Shown here one piece after another: positions 51,942-62,105 of a stretch of 64,000 bases of DNA (position 1 is its first letter; every line of letters starts with the position of its first letter). Origin of the DNA: CAZSAK01 sp964605155 (GTDB lineage: Bacteria; Pseudomonadota; Gammaproteobacteria; SZUA-140); assembly GCA_964605155.1 (NCBI GenBank), contig CAZSAK010000002.1:62001-126000 (forward strand). Direction: 5' to 3'. The translations under genes and the position numbers were made by a program. A model generated the notes under the pieces. That model made no database searches, had not been told where the DNA came from, and saw only the letters and a program-made list of their open reading frames with translations.

Positions 51942-53975
51942 CTATAGCCGTTGCCAGCCCGCATCCGGTTCAAAGCGATCTCCATGTCGTTTTGCCAGCG
52001 CCTCGAGTCGATCCTTCAGAACGCCGGCACCGATATCCTGGATATAGCGCATCGGCCCACCACGGAACGGGGCAAATCCGGTTCCAAAGACGATACCTGC
52101 ATCGAGTAGATCATCATTCTCCACCACGCCTTCACGTACACAGGCTACCGCCTCGTTAAGCAGAATCAATATAAGTCGATCGGTCAGATCAGCCGGGCTG
52201 AAGATATTTTTATCCAGTTTCCCCTTGACGGGTTTACCCTTTTTATATCTATAGAAACCCTGCCCTGTTTTGCGTCCCAGGTGATTCGCCTCGACAAGTT
52301 TGTGCAGACGATCCGGTATCGTTGCTGTGGTGCCCTCGGCGAGGATTTGCGCAACTGACAGGCAGATATCCAGCCCGACAGTATCGGCCAGTTCGATGGG
52401 TCCCATCGGCATACCGAACTCGACCGCGGTCTTATCGATCACCTCGGGCCGGACACCCTCGCTTTCCAGTACCACTGCCTCGAGCAGATAAGGCATCAAT
52501 ATACGATTCACCAGAAAACCCGCACTGCTCTTGACCGGTAGTGGCAGTCTGCCTATCTGACATGCAAAGGCTGCCGCCTTGTGAGTGACATTTGCATCGG
52601 TTTGAATGCTCCTCACAATCTCGACCAGTTGCATCTTGGCCACGGGGTTAAAGAAATGCAGGCCGACGAGGCGGGCAGGTTCTGCGAGGGTTTCACATAA
52701 CGTTTCAAGAGGGATACTGGAGGTATTAGTCGCGAGCAGCGCATCCGGTTTCATGTGCGGTTCGATCGCGTGAAACAGTTTCTGCTTGGCATCCGCATTT
52801 TCGAAGATTGCCTCGATGATCACATCCGCGCGTGTCACGCCCAAACCCTTCACATCCGGCATCAACCTGTCCATGGCGGCCTGCACCAGGCGTGGATGTT
52901 TAAGGCGTTTCCTGAACAGCTCATGTGCGCGTTTGATCGCCGGTGCAATGCGTTCCGGTGACTGATCCTGGAGAGTGACATGTAATCCCTGCAAGGTGCA
53001 CCACGCTGCAATATCACCTCCCATCACACCGGCGCCGACGACGTGTACGCTCTGCGCCTTGAAGTCACTGCCGCGTCCCTGGGACTTGAGCTGTTCCTGC
53101 AGGAAAAAGACCCTTATAAGATTCTGCGCGGTATCGCCGATCACCAGTCGCGCAACCGAACGCGCCTCTTCGGCCAGCATCTTTTTTGGTTCATCCGCAT
53201 ACCGCAACCACAGGTCGATCAACGCATACGGTGCGGGGTAGTGCTTTGATGAAACCCGTTTCGCAACCCGGTGACGCAGAAACTTGGCTACCAGTGGCCT
53301 CGCGAAGCGATGTTCGATGAGTCTTTTCAGCTTACCGGGCCGTTGTGGTCTGGGTGGATTGTGAATGATCTGTCGCGCAGCGCGGTACATCTGGCGATGC
53401 GGCACCGCATAATCGACAAGACCCAGTTTGCGGGCGGCCCTGGCGCCGATACTGCGCCCGGTCAGCATCATATCGAGTGCGGTCGGGGCACCGATAAGCC
53501 GCGGCAGACGCATGGTACCGCCAAAGCCCGGATGTATGCCCAGCATTACTTCCGGCAGACCGAGACGGGTACGCGGTTCATCCTCGGCAATCCGGTAACG
53601 CGTTGCCAGTGCCAGCTCCATGCCGCCGCCAAGACAAAATCCGTGGATCAGGCTTACGGTCGGAAAGGTGAAAGATTCAAGACGGTCCAATACGGTATGG
53701 CAACCGCGCATGAACTCTGTGGCTTCCTCCTGATCGCGCAGCGCTACAAATCCCTTGATATCGGCACCCGCTATAAAGCCGTTCTGTTTGTCTGACAGGA
53801 TCACGAGGCCACGCGGGAAATTCTCCGACAATGCGACCAGCTCAGCATCCAGTTCAGCGATCACCTCGACTGATAGCGCGTTGACGCTGGCATCCGCCCG
53901 GTCAAGATGTAACCAGACGATATCCTCGTTATCACGCTCGGCGCGCCAGTGCCTGCTGTCAGTATTATTCGCCAT
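51942..53975 (-). CDS. fadJ: FadJ/FadB-like enoyl-CoA hydratase/3-hydroxyacyl-CoA dehydrogenase
   Basis: A 677-residue multifunctional enzyme. The N-terminal crotonase domain (about 10-190) shows 'GFIAGADIKGFVALRD' and 'LGLPEVMLGIHPGFGGTMRL'. The NAD domain has 'VHVVGAGVMGGDIAAWC' and the C-terminal dehydrogenase halves have 'GLHFFNPVAKMQLVEIV' and 'SAGFLVNRILMPYLLEAV'. It adds water to trans-2-enoyl-CoA and oxidises the 3-hydroxy product. Size is nearer FadJ (714) than FadB (729). The 11-base overlap with the thiolase gene indicates coupled translation. Confidence 0.94.
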   Translation of the reverse strand: MANNTDSRHWRAERDNEDIVWLHLDRADASVNALSVEVIAELDAELVALSENFPRGLVILSDKQNGFIAGADIKGFVALRDQEEATEFMRGCHTVLDRLESFTFPTVSLIHGFCLGGGMELALATRYRIAEDEPRTRLGLPEVMLGIHPGFGGTMRLPRLIGAPTALDMMLTGRSIGARAARKLGLVDYAVPHRQMYRAARQIIHNPPRPQRPGKLKRLIEHRFARPLVAKFLRHRVAKRVSSKHYPAPYALIDLWLRYADEPKKMLAEEARSVARLVIGDTAQNLIRVFFLQEQLKSQGRGSDFKAQSVHVVGAGVMGGDIAAWCTLQGLHVTLQDQSPERIAPAIKRAHELFRKRLKHPRLVQAAMDRLMPDVKGLGVTRADVIIEAIFENADAKQKLFHAIEPHMKPDALLATNTSSIPLETLCETLAEPARLVGLHFFNPVAKMQLVEIVRSIQTDANVTHKAAAFACQIGRLPLPVKSSAGFLVNRILMPYLLEAVVLESEGVRPEVIDKTAVEFGMPMGPIELADTVGLDICLSVAQILAEGTTATIPDRLHKLVEANHLGRKTGQGFYRYKKGKPVKGKLDKNIFSPADLTDRLILILLNEAVACVREGVVENDDLLDAGIVFGTGFAPFRGGPMRYIQDIGAGVLKDRLEALAKRHGDRFEPDAGWQRL

Positions 53976-55287
53976 GTCCGGTTTCCTTTTCGGTTTCGAT
54001 TAGCATCGCACCGCCCTGTCCGCCGCCGATACACAGACTGGCTATGCCGCGTTGCGCACGGTTGCGTTGTAAAACATTGACAAGATGCAGCACGATGCGC
54101 GCGCCACTGGCGCCGACGGGATGGCCGAGGCTGATCCCGCCACCGTCAACGTTGAGTCGCGCCTGATCGATCTCTCCCAATGCCGAACGCATACCCAGTT
54201 CGGTGCGGCAATAATGTGTGTCCTTCCACGCCTCGAGACAGGCCAATACCTGGGCGGCAAAGGCCTCATTGATCTCCCAGTAATCAACATCCATGATCTT
54301 CAATCCATGACGTTTGAGTAACGGCACCATCGCATGTGCCGGCCCTAATCCCATCTGCGCTGGATCGACACCCGCCCATTCACTGTCGATAATGCGGCCG
54401 AGTACGGGCAGGTTGTGTTTCTTCACCGCCTTTTCGCTGGCAAGGATCAATAATGCGGCGCCGTCGGTGACCTGGGCACTATTGCCCGCCGTGACATTGC
54501 CGAAATCACGATCGAACACCGGCTTGAGTTTTGCCAGTCGCGCCATATCCGTATCTCGCCGCAATCCGTCGTCCTTGTCGTAATAACGGCCATGTGTATC
54601 GTAGATCGTCTCGACCTCACCGAGACAACCCTTGTCCTGCGCCATGGCAAGACGCTGGTGGCTGACCAGCGCGAAGGCATCCATCTGTTCCCGACTGATG
54701 TCGAACCGGTAGGCCAGATTTTCGGCGGTCTGACCCATAGACAGACCGACCACCGGATCGGTCAGTCCGCGCAGCAAGCCGATAATGGGTTTGAAGTGTG
54801 CTCCCCGCAGCTTGCCCAGCGCCCGGAGTTTATCCGTCATGCGTTTCGCCCGGCTCCACTCTCCCAGCCAGGCCACCATCTGGTTATTCAACAATACCGA
54901 GGCATGGCTCATGGCCTCTGTCCCGCCGGCGAGGATCAGATCGGAACGTCCGGTGGCAATATTGGTCAAGGCGCAATCGAGCGCCTGCATGCCCGATGCA
55001 CAGTTACGTTGCACGGTCCACCCGGTCACCCGTTTATCACAACCCAGACGCAGGGCGACGACGCGCGCGATGTTGGCCTCGTCCGGTCCGGGCATGACGC
55101 AACCCAGTATAACTTCATCCAGGTCGGAGGGTTCAAAGGGCTGGCGTGCAAGCAGGACACGGCCGACACCCACGGCAAGATCGGAGGCAGTGAAAGGACC
55201 AGGTTTCCCCTGAGCCTTCAACTGCGGTGTACGGCTACCGTCGATGATATAGACGGGCCTGCCTTTACTGGTTTTACGCTGCGCCAT
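53965..55287 (-). CDS. fadI: acetyl-CoA C-acyltransferase (FadI-type thiolase)
   Basis: A 440-residue thiolase that cleaves 3-ketoacyl-CoA. The nucleophile is Cys96 in 'TVQRNCASGMQALD'; 'NVDGGGISLGHPVGASGARI' carries the His and 'SLCIGGGQGGAML' the second Cys. ATG 55287 is used since AAGGAG lies eight bases upstream, inside the end of fadE; a GTG nine bases earlier is in frame. Length and motifs match FadI (436) better than FadA (387). Together with the FadJ-like subunit it forms the trifunctional complex. Confidence 0.95.
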   Translation of the reverse strand: MAQRKTSKGRPVYIIDGSRTPQLKAQGKPGPFTASDLAVGVGRVLLARQPFEPSDLDEVILGCVMPGPDEANIARVVALRLGCDKRVTGWTVQRNCASGMQALDCALTNIATGRSDLILAGGTEAMSHASVLLNNQMVAWLGEWSRAKRMTDKLRALGKLRGAHFKPIIGLLRGLTDPVVGLSMGQTAENLAYRFDISREQMDAFALVSHQRLAMAQDKGCLGEVETIYDTHGRYYDKDDGLRRDTDMARLAKLKPVFDRDFGNVTAGNSAQVTDGAALLILASEKAVKKHNLPVLGRIIDSEWAGVDPAQMGLGPAHAMVPLLKRHGLKIMDVDYWEINEAFAAQVLACLEAWKDTHYCRTELGMRSALGEIDQARLNVDGGGISLGHPVGASGARIVLHLVNVLQRNRAQRGIASLCIGGGQGGAMLIETEKETGHGE

Positions 55288-55292
55288 TGCGA

Positions 55293-57725
55293 TCACTCCT
55301 TATGCCAATTATCCTGCGGGAAATCGTCAACGGTAATAACCTCCCGGCGTGCCGCTGCTGCCTTCCTGTATAACGCTGCCTCGCCGCCATCGATGATTTC
55401 CTTGTTGACCGCCTGTTCAAGTTGTCGTTCCGTATCTCCCTTTTGCAGGACACCGGAACGCAGTGCCGCGTTCAGTTTCTTTTCGACCGGTTCTGCGTCC
55501 GACACCAGTTCCAATGCGTGATCGATGCGACTGATGGCTTCATCCTGACCAGCGCTGATGAAAATTCCCGTCGTAAGACGATCCCGTGCAACCGACGGCT
55601 CGAGGATCAGGCCCGCCACCTTGTGGCCAAGCTGATCATCGGGTATCCCGTAGGGATGGCCGCCGGGGAACACGATGACGTTTAAACATCTGCCGATAAA
55701 GCGGTTGGGGAAATTCCTGAACAGATCCAGCAGCCGTAACTGAATCGTATGTAGTGATTCCTCACAACACCAGCGCAGCAGAAACTGGTCATCGACGGGG
55801 CAGCCCTGATCTTCGAAGCGTTTCAGACAGGCTGATGCCAGATATAGATGACTGATGATATCCGCCAGCCGTCCTGACAGTCTTTCCTTGCGCTTTAGGG
55901 TACCACCCAGCAGCAGCATGGCTACGTCCGATACAAAGGCGAATGCGGCACTCATACGCGTGAGCTGTTGATAAAAACGGCGTGTATGCTTGCCGCCCGG
56001 TACCCGTGTCAATCGTGCACCCGTCAGGCCGAGCCACAGGGTGCGCAATGCATTGCTGAGCGTAAAACCGATGTGGCCAAACAATGCCTCGTCGAAGTCT
56101 CTCGACGCCTGCACCGGGTCGTTGCCGGCGACTGCGCGTATCTCCTTCAAAATGTAAGGATGACAACGAACCGCACCCTGACCGAAGGTGATCAGGGAAC
56201 GGGTCAGTATGTTGGCACCCTCGACGGTGATGCTGATGGGGATCGCCTGATAGACACGGCCGAGCAGATTCCGCGGCCCGAGACAGATCCCGGTACCACC
56301 CTGCACATCCATGGCATGATTGATAACCTCGCGCATGCGTTCGGTCAGGTTATATTTTGCGATCGCCGAGACAACGGCGGGCTTTTCACCGCTATCGACA
56401 GCTCCCGCCGTCATGGTGCGAACGGCATCCATCATATAGGTGGTGCCGGCGATACTTGCAAGGACTTCCTCGACACCTTCGAAACGCCCGATGGGCAGCT
56501 TGAATTGTTTGCGTATGCGGGCATAGGCCCCGGTTGCACGGCTAGCCAGTTTGCCGGCACCGGTACTCAGGGCGGGAAGCGAGATCGAGCGCCCGGCCGC
56601 AAGGCATTCCATCAACATGCGCCAGCCCTGGCCGACGCGATCGGCCCCGCCGATGATCCAGTCGAGAGGGATAAACACATCCTTGCCCCAGTTGGGTCCG
56701 TTCTGAAACACGATATTGAGCGGCATATGACGGTTGCCGATGGAAATGCCCGGCGTATCGGTGGGAATCAATGCGAGGGTGATGCCGATCTCCTCCTGAT
56801 GACCCAACAGGTGATCGGGATCATATAGTCTGAATGCCAGACCCAGCACCGTGGCCACCGGCCCCAGGGTGATGTAGCGCTTTTCCCAGTTGAGGCGGAT
56901 ACCGACGATTTCCCTGCCTTCAAACAGGTCCCGGCATACCACTCCTCGATCGGGAATGCTGCTGGCATCGCTGCCGGCCTCGGGGCCGGTCAATGCAAAA
57001 CAGGGAACGTCCTGGCCTGTGGCTAGACGTGGCAGATAGTGATCCTTCTGTTGCTGGGTACCATAGTGCAACAGCAGCTCCGCCGGCCCCAGCGAATTCG
57101 GTACCATCACCGTTACGGCCGCGGTTATGCTGCGGCTGGCCAACTTCATGACCACGCTGGAATGCGCGAGGGCGGAAAACTCCAGGCCGCCGTAACGCCG
57201 GGGGATGATCATCCCGAAAAAACCGTTGTCCTTGATGAACTGCCAGACCTCGGGGGGGAGATCATGGTGTTTCTCGGTAATATCCCAGTCATTCAACATA
57301 CGGCATAGTTCCTCGACCGGTCCGTCGAGAAACGCCTGCTCTTCTGCAGTCAAGGCGGGGGCAGGATAGGCCAGCAGCTTATTCCAGTCGGGGCGGCCGC
57401 CAAAAAGCTCCCCATCCCACCAGACGGTACCGGCCTCCAGTGCATCGCGTTCGGTCTGTGACATAGCTGGCAGCACCTTACGGAACCGCAGCAGTACCCG
57501 GTCACTGATCAAGATGCGTCTGACAGGCGTCACATTGAACGGCACGAAGACGGCCAGAAAAATCGCCCAGGCAAACACCATTGCGGGTGTCGATGGCTCG
57601 CCCAGCTCCATCCAGCCAATCAGCAGCACAAGGTACAGGGCAGTTGTTGCGATCAATGAAAGGCGTAAATAGGCCGCCGTCCAACCGGCCGCTATGAATA
57701 TCACGATCCACACTAAACAGGCCAT
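55293..57725 (-). CDS. fadE: acyl-CoA dehydrogenase FadE
   Basis: An 810-residue flavoprotein, close in length to E. coli FadE (814). It has two N-terminal membrane segments (about 1-65), then the acyl-CoA dehydrogenase core with 'GYLRRYGGLEF'-like strand ('IPRRYGGLEFSALAHSS'), 'CFALTGPEAGSDASS' and 'DVQGGTGICLGPRNLLGR', followed by a FadE-specific C-terminal region of about 270 residues. It oxidises acyl-CoA to trans-2-enoyl-CoA at the inner membrane. First gene of the fadE-fadI-fadJ-ligase-thioesterase operon. Confidence 0.96.
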   Translation of the reverse strand: MACLVWIVIFIAAGWTAAYLRLSLIATTALYLVLLIGWMELGEPSTPAMVFAWAIFLAVFVPFNVTPVRRILISDRVLLRFRKVLPAMSQTERDALEAGTVWWDGELFGGRPDWNKLLAYPAPALTAEEQAFLDGPVEELCRMLNDWDITEKHHDLPPEVWQFIKDNGFFGMIIPRRYGGLEFSALAHSSVVMKLASRSITAAVTVMVPNSLGPAELLLHYGTQQQKDHYLPRLATGQDVPCFALTGPEAGSDASSIPDRGVVCRDLFEGREIVGIRLNWEKRYITLGPVATVLGLAFRLYDPDHLLGHQEEIGITLALIPTDTPGISIGNRHMPLNIVFQNGPNWGKDVFIPLDWIIGGADRVGQGWRMLMECLAAGRSISLPALSTGAGKLASRATGAYARIRKQFKLPIGRFEGVEEVLASIAGTTYMMDAVRTMTAGAVDSGEKPAVVSAIAKYNLTERMREVINHAMDVQGGTGICLGPRNLLGRVYQAIPISITVEGANILTRSLITFGQGAVRCHPYILKEIRAVAGNDPVQASRDFDEALFGHIGFTLSNALRTLWLGLTGARLTRVPGGKHTRRFYQQLTRMSAAFAFVSDVAMLLLGGTLKRKERLSGRLADIISHLYLASACLKRFEDQGCPVDDQFLLRWCCEESLHTIQLRLLDLFRNFPNRFIGRCLNVIVFPGGHPYGIPDDQLGHKVAGLILEPSVARDRLTTGIFISAGQDEAISRIDHALELVSDAEPVEKKLNAALRSGVLQKGDTERQLEQAVNKEIIDGGEAALYRKAAAARREVITVDDFPQDNWHKE

Positions 57726-58087
57726 GTCACATCCCTTTGCCGATGGCGTATATAAACGTGCTTCTCAGGTCACTATTATTCAGCATTGCCAGCATATCTA
57801 ATATAGTGTTGCCTAACCAATGTTTTACGCTCACAATTCATACACGTATCCGTTGAGCCTCCGTGGCAGTTGAAATGTCGTGCCGGAAATCTCAACAGGC
57901 GATCCGGCAACGGGAGAGTCAAAAAAATATATCGGCCGCAAGAATATGATCTGAAGTTGTAAAAACCCAATAAACAATAAGTTACAAGTTAAACCGAGCA
58001 CCGTCGGAACGACTTGTTCCGGTTATGATAAAAACCAGGACCTTTATATAAATACGGTTTCTCTAAAAACATGTCCATCCACGTATT
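57726..58087. other. 362-base divergent intergenic region between fadE and xthA
   Basis: This holds the promoters of the fad operon (leftward) and of xthA (rightward). No clear -10/-35 pair, FadR-like or PsrA-like palindrome was recognised. Two AT-rich patches (about 57924-57935 and 57970-57990) are the likeliest promoter sites. No small gene was convincing. Confidence 0.5.
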
Positions 58088-58855
58088 ATGACCAAGATCG
58101 CTACATGGAACGTAAATTCACTACGTGTACGTCTGCCCCAGGTTCTCGACTGGCTGGGTACCAACCAGCCAGATATCCTCGCCCTGCAGGAGACCAAGCT
58201 GCTGGATGAAAACTTTCCGCAAGGCGAGATAGAGGCTGCCGGATATCAGGTCGCTTACGCCGGGCAAAAGGCCTATAACGGGGTGGCATTGCTCAGCCGA
58301 TCAGCGGCAACAGACATCATCAGGGATATCGACGGTCTGGATGATGACCAGCGTCGCGTATTGTTCGCAACCTGTGACAGGCTGCGAGTGTTGAACGTGT
58401 ATGTCCCCAACGGCGAAAACGTCGAATCTGATAAATATCAATACAAACTGACATGGCTGAAGAAATTGACCGGGTACATTAGACAACAACTCGTGGCCCA
58501 TGATCGTCTGGTCGTGCTCGGTGATTTCAATATCGCCCCGGAACCGCGAGATGTCTATGATCCTGAGCTATTGGAAGGACAGGTGCTGTTCAGTGTACCC
58601 GAGCGGACCGCGTTCAGGACACTACTGGACACCGGTCTGAGTGATACCTTCCGACTGTTCAATCAGGAGGACAAGCAATACACATGGTGGGATTACCGTA
58701 TGATGGCCTTCCGGCGCAACCGCGGCTTGCGTATCGATCATATCCTGGCAAGCGAAACACTGAGTAAGGCATGTGTCTCGTGCACCATCGACAAGGAACC
58801 ACGTCGCTGGGAACGTCCATCTGACCATGCGCCGGTGATCGCGGAGTTCAGATGA
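58088..58855 (+). CDS. xthA: exodeoxyribonuclease III
   Basis: A 255-residue AP endonuclease/3'-exonuclease of base-excision repair. All DNase I-fold motifs are present: 'ATWNVNSLRVRL' (6-17), 'LALQETKL' (Glu metal ligand), 'LVVLGDFNIAPEPRDV', 'LRIDHILAS' and 'PSDHAPVIAEF' (catalytic His). Slightly shorter than E. coli XthA (268). There is no good ribosome binding site before the ATG. UbiD follows after 43 bases on the same strand. Confidence 0.96.
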   Translation: MTKIATWNVNSLRVRLPQVLDWLGTNQPDILALQETKLLDENFPQGEIEAAGYQVAYAGQKAYNGVALLSRSAATDIIRDIDGLDDDQRRVLFATCDRLRVLNVYVPNGENVESDKYQYKLTWLKKLTGYIRQQLVAHDRLVVLGDFNIAPEPRDVYDPELLEGQVLFSVPERTAFRTLLDTGLSDTFRLFNQEDKQYTWWDYRMMAFRRNRGLRIDHILASETLSKACVSCTIDKEPRRWERPSDHAPVIAEFR

Positions 58856-58898
58856 CGGGCTTGAATAATATTGAAAATGGTTTTGTAGATACTGCCCC

Positions 58899-60368
58899 GT
58901 GAAATATAAAGATCTACGCGACTTTATTTCCATGCTCGAGCGCCAGGGCGAACTGAAGCGTATCGCCCTTGAAGTCGATCCATACCTCGAGATCACCGAA
59001 ATCTGTGACCGGACACTGCGCGCGGAAGGTCCGGCGCTGATATTTGAACGTCCCAAAGGTCATGAAATACCGGTACTGGCGAATCTGTTCGGCACGCCAA
59101 GGCGTGTCGCGTTAGGGATGGGAGAAGAATCCGTCGAGGCGTTGCATGAGATCGGCAAGTTGCTCGCCTTTCTCAAGGAGCCCGACCCGCCTAAGGGTCT
59201 GAAAGACGCATGGGATAAACTCCCCGTCTATAAACAGGTCATGAATATGGCACCCCGGGTCATCGGACGAGCACCCTGCCAGGAACATGTCGTCGAAGCC
59301 GCCGACGTTGATCTGGCCAGACTCCCGATCCAGACCTGCTGGCCTGAGGATGCCGCGCCACTGATCACCTGGGCGCTGGTCGTAACCAAAGGTCCAAACA
59401 AGGAGCGGCAGAATCTCGGCATCTATCGCCAACAGGTGCTGGGCAAGAACAAGGTCATCATGCGCTGGCTGGCACACCGCGGGGGCGCCCTCGATTACCG
59501 CGACTGGCAAACAGCGCATCCCGGTGAACCCTTTCCGGTCGCAGTCGCGCTTGGCGCTGATCCGGCAACCATCCTCGGCGCAGTGACGCCTGTCCCGGAT
59601 ACCTTATCGGAATATGCCTTCGCCGGCCTGCTGCGTGGAGCCAAGACCGAAGTCGTCACCTGCAGGACCAATGACCTGCAGGTACCCGCCAGCGCCGAGT
59701 TCGTACTGGAGGGCACGATAACGCCCGGCGAGGAGGCGCCCGAAGGTCCATTCGGTGATCACACCGGTTATTACAATGAGGTGGAAACCTTTCCGGTCTT
59801 TACCATTGAATGTATCACCCATAGAGACAATCCCATCTATCACAGTACCTATACCGGGAGGCCACCGGATGAACCGGCAGTACTGGGTGTAGCGCTGAAC
59901 GAGGTATTCGTACCGATCCTGCAAAAACAGTTTCCTGAAATCACCGACTTTTATCTCCCGCCCGAGGGATGTTCCTACCGTATGGCCTGTGTCAGCATGA
60001 AAAAGCAGTATCCCGGCCATGCCAAACGGGTAATGTTGGGAATCTGGTCCTTCTTGCGTCAATTTATGTATACCAAGTTTGTCATCGTCACCGATGACGA
60101 CGTCAATATCCGGGACTGGAAGGATGTGGTGTGGGCTATGACTACCCGAATGGACCCCGCCCGGGATACCACCATTATTGAGCAAACACCCATCGACTAT
60201 CTGGATTTCGCCTCGCCGATGTCAGGCCTCGGTTCAAAGATCGGTTTTGATGCCACCCACAAATGGCCGGGTGAGACGCAGCGCCAGTGGGGCAGGCCGA
60301 TCCGGATGAGCACGGAGGTCAAGGCGCGTATCGATACCCTGTGGCAGGATTTGGGGATCTTCGATTAA
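58899..60368 (+). CDS. ubiD: 4-hydroxy-3-polyprenylbenzoate decarboxylase
   Basis: A 489-residue prenyl-FMN-dependent decarboxylase of ubiquinone synthesis (E. coli UbiD 497). It starts at GTG. Typical stretches are 'LRDFISMLERQGELKRI' (5-21), 'NLGIYRQQVLGKNKVIMRWL', 'APEGPFGDHTGYYNEVE' with the active-site Glu, and 'DVNIRDWKDVVWAMTTRMD'. It needs prenyl-FMN made by UbiX, which is not in the window. It is the fourth ubiquinone gene here, 38 kb from ubiEJB. Confidence 0.97.
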   Translation: MKYKDLRDFISMLERQGELKRIALEVDPYLEITEICDRTLRAEGPALIFERPKGHEIPVLANLFGTPRRVALGMGEESVEALHEIGKLLAFLKEPDPPKGLKDAWDKLPVYKQVMNMAPRVIGRAPCQEHVVEAADVDLARLPIQTCWPEDAAPLITWALVVTKGPNKERQNLGIYRQQVLGKNKVIMRWLAHRGGALDYRDWQTAHPGEPFPVAVALGADPATILGAVTPVPDTLSEYAFAGLLRGAKTEVVTCRTNDLQVPASAEFVLEGTITPGEEAPEGPFGDHTGYYNEVETFPVFTIECITHRDNPIYHSTYTGRPPDEPAVLGVALNEVFVPILQKQFPEITDFYLPPEGCSYRMACVSMKKQYPGHAKRVMLGIWSFLRQFMYTKFVIVTDDDVNIRDWKDVVWAMTTRMDPARDTTIIEQTPIDYLDFASPMSGLGSKIGFDATHKWPGETQRQWGRPIRMSTEVKARIDTLWQDLGIFD

Positions 60369-60523
60369 TTCCAACATAAGACCCGCTATCATGTATGGCA
60401 CTGATCCTGCATGGATCTGATGAAAAATTCATTTTGATACCGGCACATGCCGATAACCGGGTATAGCACGGAATTCATTGTTGTACCGCCGTTGCACTCT
60501 CTTGAAAAACAGAACAGCTCGCT

Positions 60524-61723
60524 ATGAAATGGTTATTCGGAACTGAACAACCAAAACCCAAGATCGGTCTGGTGTTGCCCGGTGGTGGCGCACGCGCAGC
60601 CTATCAGGTAGGGGTATTAAGGGCGATCGCAAGATTGCTGCCGAAAAATGCGCCGAGTCCGTTCAAGGTGATTACAGGGACCTCGGCGGGATCGATCAAT
60701 GCCACGGCGCTCGCGATCCATGCACAGAATTTCCGCAAGGGCGTGTTTCGCATCAGCCGGGTGTGGAAGAATTTTCATTCCGATCATGTATTCCGTACCG
60801 ATCCCCTCGGTATCGCCCGTACCGGTGCACACTGGATGGCAACCATGATGCTCGGCGGGCTGGGGAGATACAATCCATCCTCGCTGCTGGATCGCGCACC
60901 GCTGCGGCGGCTGCTGCAGCATTCCCTGGCCTTCGAGGAGATCCAGAAATCAATCGATGCCGGTGTCCTGCACGCCCTCGGGATCAGCGCGTCGAACTAC
61001 ACCACGGGACAATCGGTCGTATTCTTTCAAGGTAATGATTCCATTGAACCCTGGGACAAGGGTAATCGCACTGGTTTTCGCAGCGCGATTACCATCGATC
61101 ACCTACTGGGATCGTCGGCGATACCGATGGTGTTTTCCGCCACGCGGATAAATAATCACTACTTCGGCGACGGTTCGATGCGTCAGATTTCACCTCTTAG
61201 TCCCGCTCTGCATCTGGGCGCAGACCGCCTGTTCGTCGTGGGCATACGCAAGGCCGGCAATCATATTACCCAGCATGACAAGGTGGTTTCATATCCATCG
61301 ATAGCCGAAATTGCCAGTCATGTACTAAACAGCATCTTTCTTGATAACCTTGATCCGGATCTGGAACGCCTGGAGCGAATCAACAGGACCATCAGCCTGA
61401 TACCCAATCGCCGCCTTGAACAGGGCGGCGTTACGCTGAGACACATCAATGTATTGACCATCTCGCCCAGCGAAGACATCGGCGAGATTGCTCAGCGCCA
61501 CGCACGCCTGATGCCACGTACCCTGCGTTTCCTGCTGCGCGGTATCGGCGCCGTGGGTGATCACGGTTCGACGTTGTTGAGTTATCTGATTTTCGAAAAA
61601 CCCTATTGCCGCGACTTGATAACGCTGGGTTACAAGGATGCGATGGCATCAAAAGACGAGATCCTGAATTTTCTGAACACGGATACCGTCATCGATACGG
61701 AGCTGGAAGCCGTCAAGGTATAA
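60524..61723 (+). CDS. patatin-like phospholipase
   Basis: A 399-residue cytoplasmic or peripheral lipase. The oxyanion loop 'LVLPGGGARAAYQVGVLRAI' (17-36), the nucleophile Ser in 'VITGTSAGSINATAL' (about 51-65) and the catalytic Asp in 'HYFGDGSMRQISPL' give a complete Ser-Asp dyad. The C-terminal third is specific to a proteobacterial subgroup. Likely substrates are phospholipids or neutral lipids, with the true role unknown. It stands alone, with 155 bases before it. Confidence 0.92.
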   Translation: MKWLFGTEQPKPKIGLVLPGGGARAAYQVGVLRAIARLLPKNAPSPFKVITGTSAGSINATALAIHAQNFRKGVFRISRVWKNFHSDHVFRTDPLGIARTGAHWMATMMLGGLGRYNPSSLLDRAPLRRLLQHSLAFEEIQKSIDAGVLHALGISASNYTTGQSVVFFQGNDSIEPWDKGNRTGFRSAITIDHLLGSSAIPMVFSATRINNHYFGDGSMRQISPLSPALHLGADRLFVVGIRKAGNHITQHDKVVSYPSIAEIASHVLNSIFLDNLDPDLERLERINRTISLIPNRRLEQGGVTLRHINVLTISPSEDIGEIAQRHARLMPRTLRFLLRGIGAVGDHGSTLLSYLIFEKPYCRDLITLGYKDAMASKDEILNFLNTDTVIDTELEAVKV

Positions 61724-62105
61724 CGCCCGTTACCGGCGTCACGCATGCCGTCCATCGACTTTCCAAGATTGCCTGAACGAGAGGATTGCCGCAGTGTGAG
61801 GTTCATCGCACTGCTAGAGGGCGGATGACCCTTGTTGCAATGCATCCAGCAGGCCATGCGAGCCGTAGACGGAATCCCACATCATCGTATATAGCCACAG
61901 ACAGGATTGCATTGAATCGCTGCATGGCGTCGTTCCATGCCGATTAATCAACCAGGCGTCGAGTTCAACCTATCTCATATCATGGAAACAGCTACATGGC
62001 TGCGTATTATCAACAAGATACGATCTGGACTCGACATACGACCACCTCCGGTGGTTCTATAAATAGCTAAAAATATTACAATAAAAAATATAGAATGGAT
62101 CCGAT
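61724..62105. other. 382-base intergenic region with a small hairpin
   Basis: No gene is supported here. ACCACC-TCC-GGTGGT (62041-62055) is a perfect 6-base hairpin close to the AT-rich mgtC promoter area. The 40 bases before mgtC are almost pure A/T, so the mgtC promoter likely lies there. The remainder shows nothing recognisable. Confidence 0.5.

Noticed and set aside
54592..55521. 309-residue plus-strand frame across the thiolase and fadE
   Set aside because: It spans two real minus-strand genes and no domain is recognisable.
55968..56828. 286-residue plus-strand frame inside fadE
   Set aside because: Shadow of the FadE core, with no family pattern.
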